Origin: Pseudomonas sp. dw_358
GTDB lineage: Bacteria; Pseudomonadota; Gammaproteobacteria; Pseudomonadales; Pseudomonadaceae
Reading direction: 5' to 3'
Assembly (NCBI RefSeq): GCF_018449655.1
Contig: NZ_JAAVUX010000001.1
Location: 558,001 to 622,000, forward strand
DNA: 64,000 nt
Part shown: positions 58,828 through 64,000 of the stretch, piece by piece
Layout: each line of letters opens with the position of its first letter
Numbering within the stretch: the first letter of the stretch is position 1
Notes under the pieces: generated by a model
Database searches by the model: none
Told to the model about the DNA's origin: nothing
The model's input: only the letters and a program-made list of their open reading frames with translations
Position numbers and translations under genes: made by a program

Positions 58828-59877
58828 TCAGTTGACCTCGCTCATTACATCGACCGGCGGCGGCCCGTCCAGTCGCAGCAAGGCTTCGTTGACCTGCCGA
58901 GGCTCCAGCAGGCGCAAGCAATTATAGTGACCGAAACGGCAGGTGCGGTCGAAGCACGGGCTGCATTCCAGGCCCAGGCGCACCACTTCGACCTGATCGG
59001 CCAAGGGCGGCGTAAAACCTGGGGAGGTCGAGCCGTACACCGCCACCAACGGCCGATCCAGCGCCGCCGCGACGTGCATCAAGCCCGAATCATTGGACAC
59101 CACTGCGTCGCTGCACGACATCAGGTCGATGGCTTCGGCCAGGGACGTCTCGCCACTGAGGTTGACGGCCTCCTCGCGCAGGCCGGGGATCAGCCGCTGG
59201 CGAATGTCCTCGCCCACCGGATGATCCTTTTTCGAGCCGAACAGCCAGACTTGCCAGCCTTCGCGAATGCGTGCTTCGGCGACCTTCGCGTAATGCTCCG
59301 AGGGCCAACGCTTGGACTCACCGAACTCGGCGCCGGGACACAGGGCCAGCACCGGGCGATCCAGCATCAGACCGAACTTGGCCAGCGCCTGATCGCGACT
59401 GGCCGCCTCGATCTGCAGGCGCGGCCGTGGGTACGGCTGCTGCAGCAACGCGCCCGGCTCATGGGCCAAGGCCATGAAGCGTTCGATCATCAGCGGATAA
59501 CGGGCCTTGTCGAGGGTGCGCACGTCGTTGAGCAGGCCATAGCGGAACTCGCCGCGCCAGCCGGTGCGCTTGGGGATGCCGGCAAAGAAAGGCACCAGCG
59601 CCGACTTCAGCGAGTTGGGCAACAGGATGGCCTGGTCGTACTGCCCCTTGAGCGCCTTGCCGATACGCCGGCGAGTCGCCAGCGCGAGGGCGCCGTGACC
59701 GAGCGGAAAGCTCAAGGCCGCGCGCACTTCGGGCATGCGCTCGAGCAACGGGCGGCTCCATTCGGGTGCCAGCACGTCGATCTGGCAGCCCGGATGCTGC
59801 TGTTCAAGGCTCTGGAACAGGGTCTGCGCCATCACCATGTCACCGACCCAGCTGGGTCCAATGATCAGAATTCTCAT
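58828..59877 (-). CDS. waaF: LPS heptosyltransferase II WaaF
   Basis: 349 residues from the ATG at 59877 (GGAA upstream). GT9 fold with IIGPSWVGDMVMAQ, CPGAEFGESKRWP and SNDSGLMHVAAALDRPLVAVYG. It adds the second heptose. First gene of the waaF-waaC-waaG-waaP-wapQ operon. In PAO1 ilvE lies between waaF and glnE; here only a REP pair does. Confidence 0.96.
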   Translation of the reverse strand: MRILIIGPSWVGDMVMAQTLFQSLEQQHPGCQIDVLAPEWSRPLLERMPEVRAALSFPLGHGALALATRRRIGKALKGQYDQAILLPNSLKSALVPFFAGIPKRTGWRGEFRYGLLNDVRTLDKARYPLMIERFMALAHEPGALLQQPYPRPRLQIEAASRDQALAKFGLMLDRPVLALCPGAEFGESKRWPSEHYAKVAEARIREGWQVWLFGSKKDHPVGEDIRQRLIPGLREEAVNLSGETSLAEAIDLMSCSDAVVSNDSGLMHVAAALDRPLVAVYGSTSPGFTPPLADQVEVVRLGLECSPCFDRTCRFGHYNCLRLLEPRQVNEALLRLDGPPPVDVMSEVN

Positions 59878-59904
59878 AGTTTTCCAGATTAAACGAAGGC
59901 TTGC

Positions 59905-59987
59905 GGGAGCAGGGCTTGCCCGCGATGGGCTCAACGCGATAGCGCTGATGGTCCGCAGCGCCTGCATCGCGGACAAGCCCTGCTCCC
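59905..59987. repeat. REP pair between waaF and glnE
   Basis: GGGAGCAGGGCTTGCCCGCGAT (59905-59926) pairs with 59966-59987 with one mismatch, around a 39-base middle that can fold itself. The core is that of the 19247-19307 element in the other orientation, showing a dispersed family. It lies between glnE and waaF on the same strand and may separate the two transcription units. Confidence 0.88.
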
Positions 59988-60025
59988 ACAGCGCCCGGCT
60001 CCGACCCCTGCGGATACGGGGGCCC

Positions 60026-62947
60026 TCAGGTCAACCCCAACTCACCCCAGATACGCCGAACCTCGCGCCGTTCATTGATGAACTGATTGCCGCTGACCAC
60101 GCCCGCCTGCTTCTGCAAGGCCTGCCGGTGTGCCGCCGAACGATAGGCCTTGTAGGCCTCGCGCAACAGGCTGGCATCGGCGCCAGGCAGCAAGCCCGCC
60201 TGCTCAAGGCCTTCGAGGATGCGGATGTTATCGGTGTACTGCAACAGGCCCGGATGCTGGCCCGACCACGCCAAGGCCGCGTATTGCACCATAAATTCAA
60301 TATCGACGATACCACCGGCGTCCTGCTTGAGGTCCAGCGGAGCGTTGGCGTCGAAAGCGTTGGTGCCGGTGCCCGCAGCAGTGACCCGGCTGCCGAGGTT
60401 GTCGCGCATCTTCGCGCGCATCTCGCTGACCTCCACGCGCAGGGCCGGCAAGTCCCGAGACTGGCTCAAGACCCTGGCCCGCACCTGCTCGAATGCACTG
60501 GCCACCCGCGGGCACCCCACCAGCACCCGAGCACGCACCAGCGCCTGATGCTCCCAGGTCCATGCCTCTTTCTCCTGATAGCGCTCGAACGCACTGATGG
60601 AGCTGACCAGCAGCCCCGCCGCACCGGAAGGCCGCAGGCGCATGTCGACCTCATACAGTTGCCCGGAGTTGGTGTGCGCGGTCAGCATGTGAATGATCCG
60701 CTGCCCCAGGCGGGTAAAAAACTGGGCGCTGTCGATCGGCTTGGCCCCGTCGGTTTCGGCATTGGCGTCGGCGTCATGGATGAACACCAGGTCGAGGTCC
60801 GAGCCATGGCCCAGCTCGATCCCGCCGACCTTGCCATAGCCGACAATCACGAAGCCCGGATCACAAGGGCTGCCATCCGTGCGCAGCGGCGAACCGTGGC
60901 GCGCGACGGTCTGCCGCCAGGCCAGGGCCAGCACCTGCTCCAGGATCGCCTCTGCCAGCCAGGTCAGGTAGTCGCTGACCTTCATCAACGGCAGGTTGCC
61001 GGCGATTTCCGATGCAGCCACCCGCAGGTTGTGGGCCAGCTTGAAGTGCCGCAGCGCCTCCATCTGTTGCTCAAGGTCGTCCTCGGGAATGCGCGTGAGG
61101 CGCTCGCGCAGTTCGGCGGCAAGCTCCGGCGCGAAGGGCGGGCTGAACAGCCGGTCCTCATTGAGCAACTCGTCGAGCAACAATGGAAAGCGGGTGATCT
61201 GCTCGGCGATCCACGGGCTGGCGGCACACAGTGTGAGCAAGCGGCGCAGAGCATCCGGGTTTTCGGTGAGCAGGACCAGATAGGCGGAGCGCCGCGCCAC
61301 AGCCTCCACTAACGGCAGCACCCGTTCGAGGACCAGGTCCGGGTCGGCGTGCTCCACCGCCTGAGCCAGCAAGCGCGGGATGAACGCATCGAGGCGCTCG
61401 CGACCGACCCGCTGCATGGCGCGCAGTTGCGGGCTGACGCGCAAGTCGGCGAGGCGCTTGAGCGCCCGGGCGGCGTCATGGAAGCCGGCCTCTTCCAGTT
61501 GCCGACGTGCCGCCTCCTCGTGCTGATCTTCCTCCCACAACGGCAGCCATTCGCCACCCACAGAGAGGTCGCCCGTGGCGCCTTCTTCCTCATCTGGATC
61601 CGCGATCACCTGCCGGAAGTGCCAGTCGATACGGCCACGCCAGTGCATCAGCTGTTGATGAAATGACGCCCAGTTCGCAAAGCCCATCATCAGGGCGATG
61701 CGCGCCTGATCCAGCGCGCCGTCGGGCAGCATCTGGGTCTGGCGGTCAGCAATGGCCTGAATCGCGTGCTCGGTGTAGCGCATGAACGCGTAGCCGTCAC
61801 GCAGTTCATTGACCACGGCCGCTGGCAGATAACCCTGGCCTTCCAGTGTCGCCAGCACCCTGAGCAAGGGGCGCTGTTGCAGGCTCAGATCGCGGCCACC
61901 ATGGATCAGCTGGAACGCCTGGGCAATGAATTCCACTTCACGAATGCCGCCAGCCCCCAGCTTGATGTTGTCGACCATGCCCTTGCGTCGGACCTCCTGC
62001 TGGATCAGCTGCTTCATGGTGCGCAGTGCCTCGATGGCGGAAAAGTCCAGGTAGCGCCGGTACACGAAGGGCCGCAGCATCTCCAGCAAACGTGCGCCAG
62101 CCACTTTGTCTCCGGCCACTACACGGGCCTTGATCATGGCGTAACGCTCCCAGTCGCGCCCTTGATCCTGGTAATACTGCTCCAGCGCATTGAAACTCAG
62201 CACCAGCGCGCCTGACGAGCCATAAGGACGCAGGCGCATGTCGACACGAAAGACGAACCCGTCGACCGTCACTGGGTCCAGCGCCTTGATCAACCGCTGG
62301 CCCAGGCGAATGAAGAATTCCTGATTATCCAGCGGGCGTTTGGTGCCTTCGGTTTCGCCGCCTTCCGGGTAGCCGAAGATCAGATCGATGTCCGATGACA
62401 GATTGAGCTCCACGGCGCCCAGCTTGCCCATGCCCAGAACCACCAAGTGCTGCGCTTCACCGGTGCGCCGCCCCTTCGGCGTGCCGAACTGCTGGCAATG
62501 TCGCGGGTACAGCCAGTGGTAGGCCTGATCGATGCAGGCATCGGCAAGGTCGGACAGGTCGCGACAGGTGTGCACCAGGTCCGCCTGGCGGGTCAAGTCA
62601 CGCCAGATGATGCGCACCTGCTGGCGCGTGCGCTGACGACGCAACAGGCGTCCCAACTGGTCCTCGGACTCGGCAACGCTCACTGCAGCGGTGATCTGGG
62701 CGCACAACTCGCCAGCCTGGAAAGCCCGCTGCAACTGGCCACTGGCGTGCAGCTCAAGCAGCAGCGCCGGGTCTTGTTGAACCTGCTGATAGACGAAATC
62801 ACTGGCTGTGCAGACCCGGTCGAACTGGGACCAGAAGTCTTCAGGCCAGGGAATGTCAGTCTGCGCGGCGGCCATGAAGCCTTCGCGACGAGGTTGGGTC
62901 AGTGCTTGCACCAACGGGGGCAGATCGACCAGCTCAGGCAGGTTCAT
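60026..62947 (-). CDS. glnE: Bifunctional glutamine synthetase adenylyltransferase/deadenylase
   Basis: 973 residues. Two nucleotidyltransferase domains each carry the metal-binding G-S-D-x-D motif: SSDIDLIFGYPEGG (N-terminal, deadenylylation) and GSDLDLVFIHDAD (C-terminal, adenylylation), joined by a helical regulatory part. It controls glutamine synthetase activity in response to PII. It is divergent from aceE. Confidence 0.97.
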   Translation of the reverse strand: MNLPELVDLPPLVQALTQPRREGFMAAAQTDIPWPEDFWSQFDRVCTASDFVYQQVQQDPALLLELHASGQLQRAFQAGELCAQITAAVSVAESEDQLGRLLRRQRTRQQVRIIWRDLTRQADLVHTCRDLSDLADACIDQAYHWLYPRHCQQFGTPKGRRTGEAQHLVVLGMGKLGAVELNLSSDIDLIFGYPEGGETEGTKRPLDNQEFFIRLGQRLIKALDPVTVDGFVFRVDMRLRPYGSSGALVLSFNALEQYYQDQGRDWERYAMIKARVVAGDKVAGARLLEMLRPFVYRRYLDFSAIEALRTMKQLIQQEVRRKGMVDNIKLGAGGIREVEFIAQAFQLIHGGRDLSLQQRPLLRVLATLEGQGYLPAAVVNELRDGYAFMRYTEHAIQAIADRQTQMLPDGALDQARIALMMGFANWASFHQQLMHWRGRIDWHFRQVIADPDEEEGATGDLSVGGEWLPLWEEDQHEEAARRQLEEAGFHDAARALKRLADLRVSPQLRAMQRVGRERLDAFIPRLLAQAVEHADPDLVLERVLPLVEAVARRSAYLVLLTENPDALRRLLTLCAASPWIAEQITRFPLLLDELLNEDRLFSPPFAPELAAELRERLTRIPEDDLEQQMEALRHFKLAHNLRVAASEIAGNLPLMKVSDYLTWLAEAILEQVLALAWRQTVARHGSPLRTDGSPCDPGFVIVGYGKVGGIELGHGSDLDLVFIHDADANAETDGAKPIDSAQFFTRLGQRIIHMLTAHTNSGQLYEVDMRLRPSGAAGLLVSSISAFERYQEKEAWTWEHQALVRARVLVGCPRVASAFEQVRARVLSQSRDLPALRVEVSEMRAKMRDNLGSRVTAAGTGTNAFDANAPLDLKQDAGGIVDIEFMVQYAALAWSGQHPGLLQYTDNIRILEGLEQAGLLPGADASLLREAYKAYRSAAHRQALQKQAGVVSGNQFINERREVRRIWGELGLT

Positions 62948-63041
62948 GGTCTATCCTTGATCGGCGTGTTAAAGGTAGTCACCGAGCCGACAGGCAGAGG
63001 GCATAATGGCCAGACTGTCGTACAAAGGTAATAAATAGCTG

Positions 63042-63052
63042 TAGTTTTATGA
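63042..63052. promoter_or_regulatory. FadR/PdhR-like operator, site 1 (one mismatch)
   Basis: TAGTTTTATGA fits the GntR/FadR-subfamily pattern TNGTNNNACNA except T for C at the ninth base. It is about 300 bases from the aceE start and 95 from glnE. Confidence 0.4.
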
Positions 63053-63153
63053 AATTTGGCAGAAAGCATCGCAAGTCAGCCCGCAAAGATTTATTTTTAA
63101 CCCGCAGTATCGGTTTTTCTCACAAGCTGACAGGGTTCCGGGTATCGCTACCC

Positions 63154-63168
63154 TGTAGTTTTGCTACT
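63154..63168. promoter_or_regulatory. FadR/PdhR-like operator, site 2 (one mismatch)
   Basis: TGTAGTTTTGCTACT contains TAGTTTTGCTA, one mismatch (G for A) to TNGTNNNACNA. It shares the TGTAGT arm with site 3. Confidence 0.5.
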
Positions 63169-63205
63169 GAGGCCATTCAGCAGGAATATGAATTGATCCT
63201 CGATT

Positions 63206-63220
63206 TGTAGTAAAACTACA
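63206..63220. promoter_or_regulatory. FadR/PdhR-like operator, site 3 (perfect palindrome)
   Basis: TGTAGT-AAA-ACTACA is a perfect 15-base palindrome containing an exact TNGTNNNACNA match, 124 bases before the aceE ATG. GntR-family PdhR regulates the pyruvate dehydrogenase operon in other proteobacteria, so a pyruvate-responsive repressor is the likely ligand. Confidence 0.65.
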
Positions 63221-63343
63221 CGCCGTCAGAACGGCTCGACCCGAGCCACACCCGGCAATCCAAGAATTCAATATCGTCTGCCCACAAGGCCAGTCGCAAA
63301 CTCAGGCTTCGATTCTGGAAGCCTTTCCGCCCTGGAGCAAGCC

Positions 63344-64000
63344 ATGCAAGACCTCGATCCCGTCGAAACCCAGGAATGGCTGGACGCCCTGGAGTCGGTT
63401 CTCGACAAAGAAGGCGAAGACCGCGCTCATTATCTGATGACCCGTATGGGCGAACTGGCAACCCGCAGCGGTTCCCAGCTGCCATATGCCATCACCACGC
63501 CATACCGCAACACGATCCCCGTCACCCACGAAGCACGCATGCCCGGCGACCTGTTCATGGAACGCCGCATCCGCTCGCTGGTGCGCTGGAACGCCTTGGC
63601 CATGGTGATGCGTACCAATCTGAAAGATTCGGATCTGGGCGGTCACATCTCCAGCTTCGCCTCCAGTGCGACGCTGTATGACATCGGCTTCAACTACTTT
63701 TTCCAGGCGCCAACCGACGAGCATGGCGGCGACCTGATCTACTTCCAGGGCCACGCTTCGCCTGGCGTCTACGCCCGCGCCTTCATGGAAGGCCGCATCA
63801 GCGAAGACCAGATGAACAACTTCCGCCAGGAAGTCGATGGCAAGGGCCTTTCGTCCTACCCGCACCCTTGGCTGATGCCTGATTTCTGGCAGTTCCCGAC
63901 CGTTTCCATGGGTCTGGGGCCGATCCAGGCGATCTACCAGGCACGCTTCATGAAGTACCTGGAAGCCCGTGGCTACATCCCGGCTGGCAAGCAGAAGATC
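63344..64000 (+). CDS. aceE: Pyruvate dehydrogenase E1 component AceE, N-terminal part
   Basis: 219 codons before the right edge cut the gene. The start ATG has GGAG seven bases upstream. The sequence ([18 protein letters not shown] start, [33 protein letters not shown]) is the homodimeric E1 typical of gamma-proteobacteria. It decarboxylates pyruvate with thiamine diphosphate in the pyruvate dehydrogenase complex; aceF should follow outside the window. Confidence 0.97.
   Translation, partial: MQDLDPVETQEWLDALESVLDKEGEDRAHYLMTRMGELATRSGSQLPYAITTPYRNTIPVTHEARMPGDLFMERRIRSLVRWNALAMVMRTNLKDSDLGGHISSFASSATLYDIGFNYFFQAPTDEHGGDLIYFQGHASPGVYARAFMEGRISEDQMNNFRQEVDGKGLSSYPHPWLMPDFWQFPTVSMGLGPIQAIYQARFMKYLEARGYIPAGKQKI

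Larger units (their letters stand above)
62948..63343. promoter_or_regulatory. glnE/aceE divergent control region
   Basis: 396 bases without a gene. It is AT-rich for this genome and contains three FadR/PdhR-like operator sequences (listed separately) and a GGGTA-TCGC-TACCC hairpin at 63140-63153. No small ORF with a ribosome site was found. The aceE promoter is expected between about 63040 and 63300, but I could not place a convincing -35/-10 pair. Confidence 0.6.

Noticed and set aside
63140..63153. GGGTA-TCGC-TACCC hairpin as an aceE attenuator
   Set aside because: Stem of five pairs and no T-run or leader peptide after it; it may be chance.

Overview
The window is a GC-rich chromosomal segment of a Pseudomonas species. 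The gene order follows, from memory, the P. aeruginosa PAO1 block from miaA/mutL (about PA4945) to aceE (PA5015), with some genes missing and one large gene added. REP-type palindromes of the CGCGGGCAAGCCC...CTCCCACAGG kind fit the P. fluorescens/P. putida side of the genus. I cannot assign a species.

Region 1 (1-20180) is housekeeping and motility: miaA (partial), mutL, amiB, tsaE and nnr as a tight minus-strand operon; queG; a TRIC-like channel; orn and rsgA; the motAB stator with a clear sigma-28 promoter; an HDOD protein; rhdA, psd and a FimW-like PilZ protein; serB facing an AhpA/YtjB-like membrane protein; and a solitary PqiC-like lipoprotein.

Region 2 (20181-34230) holds parC, a phytase-like esterase, parE, yqiA, cpdA, yqiB and nudF. 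This is close to the enterobacterial tolC-nudF-yqiB-cpdA-yqiA-parE neighbourhood, and a TolC homologue is nearby. Between them lie a RsiV-like lipoprotein and the TPP-riboswitch-controlled thiC-cytX pair.

Region 3 (34231-59877) is envelope biogenesis. waaA, hldE and msbA supply Kdo transfer, ADP-heptose and lipid A-core export. waaF, waaC, waaG, waaP, a WapQ-like kinase and a double-kinase protein build and phosphorylate the inner core. A carbamoyltransferase, WapH, Mig-14, DnpA and an Ssg-like glycosyltransferase form a second tightly overlapping operon. A lysR/SMR efflux pair and an FAD oxidoreductase/aldo-keto reductase/Nudix-like trio lie inside this region.

The main oddity is a 1008-residue protein (50409-53435, plus strand) between the two core operons. 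It resembles the large dermonecrotic-toxin-like (DUF6543-type) proteins of Pseudomonas and has no counterpart that I recall in the PAO1 locus. Genes expected from PAO1 but absent here are fimX, waaL, wapR, wapP and ilvE.

Region 4 (60026-64000) is glnE and, divergent, the start of aceE. Their intergenic region carries three FadR/PdhR-like operator sequences. No tRNA, rRNA, CRISPR array, insertion sequence or prophage gene was seen.
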